In this document: piece after piece, positions 23,426 to 33,299 of the stretch
Numbering within the stretch: the first letter of the stretch is position 1
Layout: each line of letters opens with the position of its first letter
Assembly (NCBI GenBank): GCA_015680905.1
Contig: CM027379.1
Span: 91,039,501-91,103,500 of the forward strand
Direction: 5' to 3'
Source: Coptis chinensis
Lineage: Eukaryota; Streptophyta; Magnoliopsida; Ranunculales; Ranunculaceae
Length of the DNA: 64,000 nt
Notes under the pieces: generated by a model
Told to the model about the DNA's origin: nothing
The model's input: the letters and a program-made list of their open reading frames with translations, nothing else
The model's database searches: none
Made by a program: the position numbers and the translations under genes

Positions 23426-24581
23426 GGGGTCTTTTTTTTCGAAAAGCCAATTTTTTTTGATTCTGATCTGATATTTTTTCGGTTATTTAACAATGATATT
23501 TGTGTTTGATATTTGAAAATCTGATATCTGATTTTTCCAAAAAATAATTGGCTCTGAATTGGATGTGTTTTCAAAATCCAATCCGATCTGATTTCTGATT
23601 AATTTCCGAATTTTTAACATATAGCAATTTATTTCATATAGTTACTATATTAAAACTACATATAGTTTACAAACCAAAAAAAAAAACTTTAGAGAAGTAT
23701 AACATTGTTTCTCTCACAATTTCAATAAATCAATATTGTTATTCTAGTATATGTCTCAATTTATCCCATATTCCTATTTACTGAATTAATACATTAATAT
23801 GAAGAAAAAATTTGCTGAATGAACATATTAAAAAGTCTAAGTGGGTGTTTGGTTCTCATTTTTTCAAAAAAGTATTTTTTCTTAAAAAACACTTTTATGA
23901 AAAAGTATTTATTCTAAAAACAGTTTTTCAATAAACATGTTTGGTTGTGACTTTTCTTAAAAGCTATTTTATCAAATCAGATTTCACACTATGTTTACTA
24001 TATATTTTGGCGTATCATTGGATAAATCACTAAAAGTCTAAAAACATCCCAAGTTCGTTTGCCTTTAGCTCAAAAAGTGTTTTTTTCAAAAAAAATAGTT
24101 TTTTAACTTAAAAACAAGTTTTACCTAATTATCATAAAACAAGTTTTTTGGGACCAAAAGTGTTTTTGGATGAAAAACTATTTTTTTTTTTAAATAGAAA
24201 CCAAACACATTTATTTTTTCAAAAATGTTTTTTCACTAATAAACACTTTTTAGCAATAAATAAATAGGATCCAAACACCCCCTAAGTTGTTTGCTTAATT
24301 AATACATTTCAAAATAATTGATAAATGAATGTATTAACTGGATAAAAAAAAATAGTTATTCTAAAAGATAATCCGATTATATAATTCAAATTTCCGATTT
24401 ACTTCTATATTTTGTGGATTCCAAAATTTCTGAAAATTTTTCAATTTTCCAAATTTTCTGAATTCGAAAAAAAAATTGTCATCCGAAAAATAATTGAATT
24501 GGATTTAAAAAGGATATTGCCATCCGAAAAAAAATTGGAATTTTTTTTAAAAGTCCTTTATCCGATACGAAGTCACCCAAG
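23426..24581. mobile_element. Candidate MITE with GATCTGAT/ATCCGA motifs
   Basis: The left end TTAGGGGTCTTTTTT and the right end CGAAGTCACCCAAGG are weakly inverted, and CGAAAA, ATCCGA and GATATCTGA motifs are common inside, as in hAT-derived MITEs. The copy 2 version (53470-54181) reads TTAGGGGTGTC, a better match. I could not define a clean target duplication, so the limits are approximate. A second MITE is nested in it. Confidence 0.35.
23841..24282. mobile_element. Tourist-like (PIF/Harbinger) MITE, copy 1 only
   Basis: Ends GTGGGTGTTTGG and (inverted) GGGGGTGTTTGG, flanked by TAA at 23838-23840 and 24283-24285. TAA target duplication and this terminus are typical of Tourist/PIF-Harbinger MITEs. 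Copy 2 has a single TAA at 53883-53885 and no insert. Length 442 bp. No coding capacity. Confidence 0.9.
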
Positions 24582-24825
24582 GATAGATTCATGGCATCAA
24601 ATTGGCCCAAGAGCAAATAGTACAGCTACTAATAAACGTACATTCTTGTTTTTTCGCTCACAGAGATCACACTAGGAGCGAAAAGGGTGAGTCTCATTTC
24701 CTCTTTAGATTTTAGTAGGCCTACGTCATCCGTGCAATTTCCGTTTGAAATATGTGTAGTGGTGCACGTACATGCATTGAGCCAAATAAGTGAAATAACC
24801 CATCATCGGAATCAACATACGTAAA

Positions 24826-25584
24826 TTAAAAATTTATCGAAAAAGACGATAATTCATGAAAAATTAAAGCTGCATTATACATATCGAAAACATCAAAAGG
24901 AGCAGAGAGGGGTTCCCTAATTGGAGCTAGATCAGGTGAATCAACTACACTAGGGGTAATGCATGCACAATCATTGAATGGATCAACTGCTGGAACTATT
25001 GTTTCCTTGCAATCCACAGTAAGCTTCTGTATTTGATGTCTCCTTTCAACTATCTGTTCCATCTCTTCTATTGGAACTACTGGTTTCAATCCCTGTATAC
25101 CATTTAAACGTCTATATATATAAGAGATTATGTCCTAAATTTCTGTAATTACATTTTGCAAATTTGGAAAATGTTATATCACAGATAGTGTAACTATAAC
25201 AATGAGAATAATTCACCTCAATAAATGCATTTGAAGATTCAACTGAGTCCATTTTCTGAATTATGTCCACAGCTGCTTCCTGAATATAAGAAACATGAGT
25301 TAGTTATCAACTTATATCGCCTTAGATATGATCGTTCTAGGAAAATTTGAAAAACAAGCTCGCTAATTAATCAGCTATGAGGACATCAAAATTGTTTCAG
25401 CTACCTAAGGTAGTTACATTACTCTTGTATCCAATAAGGTTAGATGGATCGGATGACTGCATTCATAGAGCAGATCATCCTAATATATAAATTGAAAACA
25501 TTTCAGTGTACGTGGTGATAGATAAATAAAATTAAGTACCCTTGCATGATTGAGCTGGCCTTCATTCAAGGTCCTGGGTTCCAT
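24826..25584 (-). CDS. Three-exon gene of unknown function, 124 residues
   Basis: Exons at 25540-25584, 25217-25279 and 24826-25092 join in phase 0 through two introns with GT-AG borders. Exon 1 encodes MEPRTLNEGQLNHAR, exon 2 EAAVDIIQKMDSVESSNAFI plus E, and exon 3 starts GLKPVVPIEEMEQIVERRHQ. The protein is acidic with a probable helical or coiled N-terminal half and a low-complexity C-terminal part. A TATA-like box lies about 100 bases upstream of the ATG. Consistent splice phase and open frame support a real host gene. I do not recognise the family. In copy 2 one extra A shifts the frame and removes the last 22 or so residues. Confidence 0.72.
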
Positions 25585-25685
25585 CTCAATAGAGCAACAA
25601 AGGTGCGCCATGCATAAATGATGAAGCCTGTCAGATAGATCGAGTAACTAGCTAGCCCATGGATGCTGTTATTGCTGCCTTTATA

Positions 25686-25696
25686 GTTTATATATA
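25686..25696 (-). promoter_or_regulatory. TATA-like box of the three-exon gene
   Basis: On the minus strand TATATATAAAC lies about 102 bases before the ATG at 25584, a normal distance for a plant promoter with a short leader. Confidence 0.5.
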
Positions 25697-26126
25697 GCTA
25701 CTGTGCCGAGGGAAATGAAAGAGTTGCATGCAACTATGCAAGTCTGTCACTCACGGGACTAATATTATCAATAATGTCAAAGCAAGTCTTTGACTTTCAT
25801 TGGGAACCCGTGTGGTTTGCTGTGGAAGTTCTCTTTAAATCCTTAATTACTACTGTTTCTCTCGACCTTCATATCTTCACGAGAGCCATCAAAGCATTCA
25901 GTTGGTAGATTTTTCCACTATATACTAATTACATTGGCTTTAGATGGTTCTAGTTAAATCAGTTTTCTTTCACATCCACTTGATACATGGGAATGATTGG
26001 ACATTGGGACTTGGGAGGATGTAGTAGTCTGTGCAGTACGCTAACTAATCGCAGACGGCAGTTCTGTCATTAATTTCAATTTCCCGAAAGTAATAGTAAG
26101 CAATAATGAAATTAAGCTACAACAAA
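25697..26126. other. Intergenic spacer between the three-exon gene and tRNA-Leu
   Basis: No gene or repeat seen. CAACAAA just before the tRNA (26120-26126) matches the CAA start motif common in front of plant tRNA genes. Confidence 0.5.
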
Positions 26127-26210
26127 GTCAGGATGGCCGAGTGGTCTAAGGCGCCAGACTCAAGTTCTGGTCTTCGAGAGAGGGCGTGGGTTCAAATCCC
26201 ACTTCTGACA
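26127..26210 (+). tRNA. tRNA-Leu (anticodon CAA), intronless
   Basis: 84 nt. The acceptor stem pairs GTCAGGA with TTCTGAC, and the discriminator base is A. The anticodon stem CCAGA/TCTGG encloses CTCAAGT, anticodon CAA (reads UUG). There is a long variable arm as in leucine tRNAs. The T arm is GTGGG-TTCAAAT-CCCAC. Box A, TGGCCGAGTGG, is at 26134-26144 and box B, GGTTCAAATCC, at 26189-26199; a TTTT terminator follows at 26212-26215. No encoded CCA, as expected for a nuclear gene. An identical copy lies at 55729-55812. Confidence 0.97.
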
Positions 26211-26211
26211 A

Positions 26212-26220
26212 TTTTATTTT
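26212..26220 (+). terminator. RNA polymerase III terminator
   Basis: TTTTATTTT immediately downstream of the tRNA. Confidence 0.7.
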
Positions 26221-26304
26221 CATTCTTGTTTTAGGACTGTTTGGAGAGTTGGAGTGTGTCCAATTCTGTTTTCATTCTTGCTTTTGTTGTTTTGTTTTAG
26301 GACT

Positions 26305-26312
26305 GCTTGGAG
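26305..26312. repeat. hAT target duplication GCTTGGAG, left
   Basis: Exact match to 30632-30639. A single copy of the same octamer stands at 55907-55914 in the unoccupied copy 2. Confidence 0.97.
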
Positions 26313-26559
26313 TAGGGGTGCAGATGGATAGCCGAATATCCGAATCCGATTCGTATTCGTATTCGAAAAATAGGATATTATCCGAAATTTTTTGGATATC
26401 GGATTCGATTCGATAAATTTCACATCCGAACGGATTTCGGATACGGATACTGGATCTTTGGTACTATCCGTCGGATAATATCCTAATCCGATTTAATTAA
26501 TATAAATATATTATTATATTAAAACTATAAAATATAAATACAAATTTAATTTAGTTTAG

Positions 26560-27795
26560 GGTTTTTCTTTCTCTCAATTCTCAATTCTCACAATCTCGGT
26601 AACAAGACCCATAGAACCACCACTCAAATTCTCAAATCTCAAAATCCCTCAAAGTCTCAACGCACCACCGCCCACCACCGCTCCTCTTCTTCTTCCTCAA
26701 AGCACCACCACTCTTCAACACGCAAAGGTATGTCTTTACTACACTCGTCCCAAAACACATCTTCTGAACCATCGATGAAACGATTTTAAATCGGTGCTAC
26801 TTGTATAAACGATTTTAAATCGAGAGAACCACCGGTTTGTTAAACGATTTTAAATCGAGAACCACCACCGGTTTGTTAAATGATTTTAAATCTCTTCCTT
26901 TCGTTTTGTCGACTTGTGAAGATCCTCTGTTTTGCAACATTAAACACATACACGCCATTCAAATCTTGCAAATTTGTCTTTTCTCTTAAGCCGCTTCAAT
27001 ACTTTCCCTCGTCTCGTTTTTCAATTTGAATCCCAATTTGACTAGGACCGCGTTGACAAGCCATTATCTGCCGCTCGATCCGCCTTCTCGTATCGGTCGA
27101 GGTCGTGGGTCTACAAAATTGACGATTCGAAGAGGAATGCATGCTTCTCGGAGATTAATGTTTGGCATTGCTAATACTTTTCGTTGGTCTCTCTCAAGGC
27201 ATGGCTAAATATGGCTTTCTTCATTTCTTGCTCTCTCATCCGCCATTGTTGCCTTTGGCTGTCAAGATACACCCCGCCTTTTGTTTATATACTACTCTAC
27301 ATTTTACACTTTTAGATGACTAATAGTAGAGACTGATTAAATTACATCACTCTCAATGCCCTAAGCACATAATATGAAACGGGTTCTCAAGATTAGGTGG
27401 TGGTGTGATATCTATTCTATGCACATTTTGAGAACCATCTACAAGTCCAGTTTTGCTCGGCATTGGGACTGCTTAGTAATCTTATAAACTATACCTTTTA
27501 ATATTTGCCATTCTTGTCTTGTGTTGTTATTAATGCATTTAACATATTGGTATGCCCTTAATGATTTAAACAAGTGTTTGTTATTGTGAAAGTCAACCCA
27601 ATTACTCTACGATATAGTTGTAAGAATGTGGCAAATGTGTAATAACAAACGCATAAACAGCTTAAACCATTTGATATTGACTCTATTTATTGTATTATCT
27701 AGGTGGAAATGGCTACCCCAACCCCAAGCGGTCTTTGCATCAGCTCCTTCACCTAGTGGTAGTGTGAGTCATATGCTATCAACGAGCCTTTATTA
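26560..27795 (+). other. hAT 5' region, leader and probable intron
   Basis: Non-coding. Contains four copies of an AAACGATTTTAAATC-like unit at about 26776-26892 and a CACCACC-rich stretch at 26610-26720. The transposase coding signal begins near 27796. Confidence 0.5.
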
Positions 27796-29737
27796 TTGAT
27801 GCCGATCTGCTTTGCTAGTATATCGTCGGATGAAGAAACAACTCTACCGAAAGTCTTCGATCCATTGAAAGGTAAGCGTTCAAAAGTGTGGCTAGAGTTT
27901 GAAATTAAAAAATTAGGAGATGGAACCTCTAAAGCTTATTGTAAACATTGCAAAAAGAGTTTTGATCCTAGTAGTAAGTTGGGTACTACGCATTTGAGAA
28001 ATCATTTGAAAGTTTGCAAGATAAAGAAACGTTCTACTTCGGGTCAAAAGCTTTTGTGTAATTCATTTAGCGCAAATGAAGCTCCAAAATTAGCAAGTTG
28101 GAAATATGACCCACGTACAAGTAGACTTGACTTTGCACGCATGGTTGCTAAGCATGATTACCCTTTTCTTATGGCTGAGCATGAATACTTTAGAGTTTTC
28201 ATAAATGGTATTTGTCCTATGTTCAAATGGGTCTCAAGAACCAATCGTTCGAGAGGATGTCATGCAACTTTACAATGAGTCAAGAACGGAGTTACAAGAT
28301 TTTTTGATAAGTTGCCATCAAAAGTTAGTTTTACAACCGATATGTGGACCCACGACTATCAAAATATTGGTTATTGTTGTGTTACTTGTCATTATATTGA
28401 TGATGAGTGGGTGTTGCGAAAAAATCATTGCTTATCTTCTCGTTCTACATACATAGTGGTGTTGTTCTTAGTGAGGTTATTAAGGCTCAAAGCGTTGGCA
28501 TGGAATGTTGATAGAAAGTTATTTGCTATAACCGTTGATAATGCTTCTAACAATAATACTATGGTAGTGGAGCTCGAGGATTGGCTTAAGAGGAAAGGGG
28601 TTTTATGTCTTGATGGTAGTTTGTTTCATATAAGATGTAGTGCCCATATTTTAAATCTTATTGTGCAAGATGGATTGAATGTGATTGCTCCTTTTTATTG
28701 TTAAGATTAGAGAGTGCTAGGTATGGCAAGAATTCTCGAGTAGGCATGAAAAGTTTTTGAATGCATTAGCTCGGACAAAAGTTAACTGGGAAAGGGGTTT
28801 CTATGGATGTTCTACAAGATGGAACTCTACTTATGACATGCTCTGTAGTGTCATCCGAGAGTCGTAGAGCCTTTGGCGTTTGGCGAGTTAGCTTCCGACT
28901 ATAAGCATTTACCTTCTCCTGAAGAGTGGGAAATGGGAACTAAAATTTGTGAGTGTTTGAAAGTTTTCAATGATGCTACACTTCATTTCTCCGGCGTCCA
29001 ATACCCAACTGCAAATTTGCATTTTAAATATGTTTGTGATATTCATCATGATATTCTTGAGTGGTTAGACTCGATTTTTATTATATCCGTGATATGGCAA
29101 AGGCTATGAAAGAAAAAATTTGATAAATATTGGAGTGAATGTAATTTATTGATGAGTTTTACGTGTTATACTTGATCCTTGTTATAAGATGGAGTTTATT
29201 GAGTATGCCTTTACTATGATTTATGGTAAGGAGTCTACACAAGAAGAAGATGTGAAAAATTCTTTGAATGAGTTGTACACCATGTATGCAATGTCCGATT
29301 CTTCTATGGTTGATGTCGGATCATCTTCTAGTTTGTTGAATTCATTTTACGGTGACCAAGGAGTTCTAAGATGGATGAAGGTTTCCAAAATTTCACGCGA
29401 AACAACGTTCGGAAAGTTCAAAAGTTCCAAAAAACGAGTTGGAGAAGTATCTAGAAGAAGATTTATTCCCATTTGATGCTAATGGGAAAGGTTGTGACAT
29501 ATTGATTTGGTGGAAAAACAATGGTCCAAGTTTCCTATATTAGCAAGGATGGCACGTGATCTTCTAGCGGTTCTCGTGTATTCGAGTGTTGCTTCAGAAT
29601 CTGCATTTAGTTCCGGTGGTAGAATAATTACCGACTCTCGTTCATCATTGGGTGTTGATTCTGTGGAGGCGTTGGTATGTTTGAAGGATTGGTTGCCTAA
29701 ACTTAATGGTAATTTCCTTCTCTTGAACTTTGTTTAA
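27796..29737 (+). pseudogene. hAT transposase (BED finger plus hAT C-terminal dimerisation domain)
   Basis: The protein would cut and join hAT ends in the nucleus. A BED zinc finger is visible early (CKHCKKSF with HLRNHLKVC; ligands C49, C52, H66, H70 counted from 27796). The central RNase H-like catalytic region includes SFTTDMWTHDYQNIGYCCVT and ITVDNASNNNTM. The C-terminal dimerisation domain at 29507-29700 has LAVLVYSSVASESAFSSGGR and later VEALVCLKDWL. The reading frame changes near 28230, 28430-28460, 28700-28870, 29080-29190 and 29390-29510, so no full protein is made. Amino-acid content is well kept, which points to young decay or sequence error. Confidence 0.93.
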
Positions 29738-30631
29738 GAATATATATATATTCAAGAATTACATCATGTCTAACTTTATTTATATCTTAATTCATTTATG
29801 CATTAGTACCGATTGTTGGCTTGGATGCTTGACTTGTGATAGAACAACTTTTAGTCTCGACACTATGAAACAAGGTAAGAATAAGACTAGTAAGGTTAAT
29901 TTATATCTTGTCTACTTTTTTAAGTAATTAGTGATACATATGTTTCTTTATGTTTTCGTTGAAGTATTTAATTATTTATTTTCAAATATAATCTCTAAAT
30001 GAGTTGGTTGTGATTTTACCTCTATCGCGGTGTTAATGTGTTAATTGATTGGAACCGTTTTGGATCACGAAAAGTGTTGTATGGGCAGGGACCAGATTTC
30101 TATGTTATGTAATAGAGATGATCTCTAGTTTGTAATAGATTTTTATGTTTGTAATAGGTTATGAGGGTATTTTCTTAAGTTAGAAGTATTTTCTTAATTA
30201 AGAGGTTGAATTGTTGAAGACTTGAAGTTTGTTTAACAGAACCGCTATGTTAATGTTAAAGAATGCTAACTGCGTTAGAAGTTTGTTTAAGTTAGAAGTT
30301 TGTTTAACAGGAACCCTAATGTTAATTTAGTGTTTAATAGGTTGATTTTGATGAATAAAGATGCTAGCTGCAGTTTTTAATAGGTTAATTTAGAACATGA
30401 TTCGACTGTACGGGTGATAAGCCCATCACGAAATCCACGAAAGCCCAAAAGCCCATGTTTAGTTTGGATCGGATATTATCCGATATCGGTCCGGATATCG
30501 GATATCGGATTCGGACATTATTTTACACATCCGGTCGGATTCGGATTCGGATTCGGATGTTAGTAATAAATTTCGGATTCGGATTCGGATGTAGGCATAT
30601 CCGAATCCGAAACTATCCGTCTGCAGCCCTA

Positions 30632-30639
30632 GCTTGGAG
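30632..30639. repeat. hAT target duplication GCTTGGAG, right
   Basis: Directly follows CAGCCCTA, the element end; identical to 26305-26312. Confidence 0.97.
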
Positions 30640-31035
30640 TCCGTGGTACACATTTGCGTCATGCTCAACTTGCAAAGACTGTTGAATGATGAACTGATGA
30701 CTTAAGTAACATGGAAAATCAATTAAAATTCAACAAAATCAGAATCTCCAATACCAAACAATAACTACAAACCTTACCACAATTAAGCACAACTAGCAAT
30801 TATGCACGTGAATTACATAAAAAGTCAATTTTTTGTCCCACAAAAAAACAAAATTTTAGAACTCATTTCCTTGTTTGACCCACTAAGATAGCTAGCATAA
30901 CACGTGTTATCAAATTAGGAAGGTGATTCCATTGGGCACTCATCAAATTGGATTGGGCAACCCCTCAAAAAAAAAGAAATTTTACAAATTTGCCATATTA
31001 CAAATTTGCCATAAAGCCCAAGCCGAAAACCAATT

Positions 31036-31800
31036 CAACGGTATTGCCAAAACGAACCCTCGGGTGCGTTTTACGTTTACACTCAAACGACCGACCATAG
31101 TATGTCGCTGCGAGTGTACACTCAAACGACTTGGCGAAGTCGTTTACGTTTACCTCAAACGACATGGTGCGTGGTGTTTTGAGTTAATAACGAAACGACA
31201 TGACCATGTCGTTTAAGTGAAAGCGAAACGACTTGGCCAAGTCGTTTGAGTGTACACTCAGACGACATGACCAAGTCGTTTGAGTGTTACTCACACAACA
31301 CTGAAACTTCTGGCGGCCATATAGTTTGAGTGTACACTCAAACTACGACCATGTCGTTGAGTGTACACTCAAACTTCTGCGGCCATGTAGTTTGAGTGTA
31401 CACTGAAACTTCTGGCGACCATGTCGTTTGAGTGTGCACTCAAACTACATGACCAAGTCGTTTGAGTGTACACTCAAACTACATGGCGTTTAGTGTACGT
31501 AGTTTCGTAGTTTGTTACTCACACTAACACTCAAACTAAACTGTGGCCATGTGGTTTGAGTGTACACTCAAACTTCATGGCCGCGTAGTTTCAGGTGTTA
31601 GTGTGAGTAACACTCAAATCGACTTGTCCATATCGTTTGAGTATACACTCAAACGACTTGTACATCTAGTTTGAGTGTAACTCAAACTCAAAGTAACACT
31701 CAAACGACTTGGACATGTAATTTGAGTTTACACTCAAACGACTTAGTCGCGTGTTTGAGTGTACACTCAAAACGGCGATGGACACGCACTCAAACGATTC
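31036..31800. repeat. Palindromic repeat array 1 (TTTGAGTGTACACTCAAA core)
   Basis: The 18-bp perfect palindrome TTTGAGTGTACACTCAAA occurs exactly at 31325-31342, 31461-31478, 31555-31572 and 31754-31771, with many one-base variants. Copies are mostly flanked by GTCG/CGAC or GTAG/CTAC and joined by CATGGCCATG-like spacers, themselves palindromic. The whole stretch is thus repeatedly self-complementary. Confidence 0.93.
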
Positions 31801-31974
31801 CAAATGCACTCAAACGATTTCAATTGAATTAGAAAAATTGAAATCCGATTTAAAAAATTGGGTTAGAAACAACACAATTACATCAATAAAACTACATGCA
31901 CTCTACACTCTTTATCTGTTATGACATAGTATCTTTATAACCAAGTTAAAACATGTAATCAAACATGCTATAAA

Positions 31975-32570
31975 ATCTAAAATAATAATTTGTTTTATAT
32001 CTAAACTTGTTATTATTATTATTTTTTCAATTGTGAATCATAAACTAGTTTGGGGTTTAGAGTTCAGAGTTCAAGGTTTAGAAATTTAAATACCAACATA
32101 TTTCACTTAATTATTTGAAATAATAATTTGTTTTATATCTAAACTTGTTATTTTTTTATTTTATTTTAAAATTGTGAATCATAAAACTAGGTTGAGATTT
32201 AGGGTTTAGGGTTTAGAGTTATTTACAAATTTCGTGCTAACAAATTTTACTTAATTATTCAAAATAATAATTTGTTTTATTTATAAACTTATTATTTTTT
32301 ATTTTCTTTTCAAATTTTGAATCATAATCTAGTTTGGGGGTTTGGGGTTTGGGTTTAGGGTTTAGGGTTTACAAATTTAAATGCCGACATAAAAAAAAAA
32401 TTTAATTTCAAACATATTTCACTAAATTATCCAAATCTAAAATAATAATCTGTTTTATATCTAAACTTGTTATTTTCCATTTTTTATTCAATTGTAAATA
32501 ATAAACTAGTTTGGGGGTTTACAAATATATTTCACTCAATTATTGAAATATATCAAAATTTCAAATATAT
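31975..32570 (+). repeat. Tandem repeat of about 140-180 bp with telomere-like tracts
   Basis: Units start with AAATAATAATTTGTTTTATA at about 31979, 32118, 32262 and (one change) 32440. Within the units TTTAGGG is repeated (32198-32216 and 32348-32370), the plant telomere motif, alternating with degenerate GTTTAGAG forms. Confidence 0.85.
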
Positions 32571-32689
32571 ATAGAATACTCATTCACTCGGTTTAGAGTT
32601 TAGGGTTTACATAGAATACTCAAGTTTTTCTACATACTTTCGAGTTTCTCTACATGCTCAAGTTTCTCTACACACTCAAGTTTCTCTAA

Positions 32690-32869
32690 ATGGAACATGA
32701 AGATGAAGAAGAAGTATTTGAGGTAATGTTTGATGTACAACAACAAATTAGAGAAGAACAACAAATTAGAGAAGGAGAAAATAGAAGATATGTTGAAAGT
32801 GAAGAAGTGGAACAAAATGTTGAAGGTCAAGGTGAAGAATTTGAAGATCGACAAGTTCGAAGCAAATGA
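32690..32869 (+). pseudogene. Acidic N-terminal frame of the MULE transposase (probable first exon)
   Basis: A 59-residue open frame, MEHEDEEEVFEVMFDV followed by glutamate/glutamine-rich sequence, then a stop. Its place upstream of the FAR1-like domain and its acidic character fit the N-terminus of MuDR-type proteins. A GAGGTAACA splice-donor-like site follows at about 32909-32917. Assignment rests on position. Confidence 0.35.
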
Positions 32870-33000
32870 AATTCGAGAAATCGTCGGCGACAAAATGCAA
32901 ACCCTAAATAATGAGGTAACACTTGATTAAAATGAATACAAAACACTTGATTGATTGAATGAATGAATGAATGGATGCAAAATGAATGAATGCAAAACCC

Positions 33001-33250
33001 AGAACCCAAACGACATGGGTGGGTCGTTTGGTAACACTATCAAAGCGACATGGGCTGTAGTTTGAGAACACTACGAGTTTGAGAACACTCTGACGACATG
33101 GCGGTGTAGTTTGAGAACACTACGAACGACATGGCTGGGTCGTTTCATTACACTACAGAACTACATGGCGGTCATTTCATTACACTATAGAACTACATGG
33201 CGGGGTCGTTTGGACTCTTGATGAAACTACATGGTGGATTCGTTTGAAAC
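33001..33250. repeat. Palindromic-type repeat array 2 (AAACGACATGG family)
   Basis: Irregular copies of ACGACATGG-(GGG/CGG)-TCGTTT and AACTACATGGCGG joined by AACACTAC-like cores. Shares the AAACGAC / GTCGTTT half-sites with arrays 1 and 3 but has a different central spacer. Lies within the transposase gene, probably in its first intron. Confidence 0.8.
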
Positions 33251-33299
33251 TAAATGCATTGTTTGAGACTCTTGTTTTATTCTTCTATATGTAGAATTC

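Larger units (their letters stand above)
26313..30631 (+). mobile_element. hAT (Ac-like) DNA transposon, 4,319 bp, copy 1 only
   Basis: Ends TAGGGGTGCAGATGG and (inverted) TAGGGCTGCAGACGG, with exact 8-bp target duplications GCTTGGAG. Both ends carry dense subterminal repeats of the GGATATCGGATTCGG type (26340-26480 and 30465-30615), the usual transposase-binding pattern. It contains a near full-length BED/hAT transposase with frameshifts. Copy 2 has the empty site, so insertion came after the copies separated. Element termini look intact, so mobilisation by a related transposase is possible in principle. Confidence 0.96.
12734..30920 (+). repeat. Segmental duplication, copy 1 (18.2 kb)
   Basis: Aligns in the same orientation to 42793-56195. 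Copy 1 is longer because it holds a 4,319-bp hAT element plus its 8-bp duplication, and a 442-bp MITE plus its 3-bp duplication; the rest is small indels. The left edge lies inside the Gypsy element and the right edge in unique DNA, so neither edge is a transposon end. Both edges contain AAATTAG. Confidence 0.95.

Noticed and set aside
31036-31800. CRISPR-like array
   Set aside because: The repeats are palindromic, degenerate and without unique equal-length spacers, and this is a plant nuclear genome.
32630-32893. 87-residue phenylalanine-rich minus-strand frame
   Set aside because: Antisense of the acidic GAA-rich plus-strand frame; its residues simply mirror that composition.
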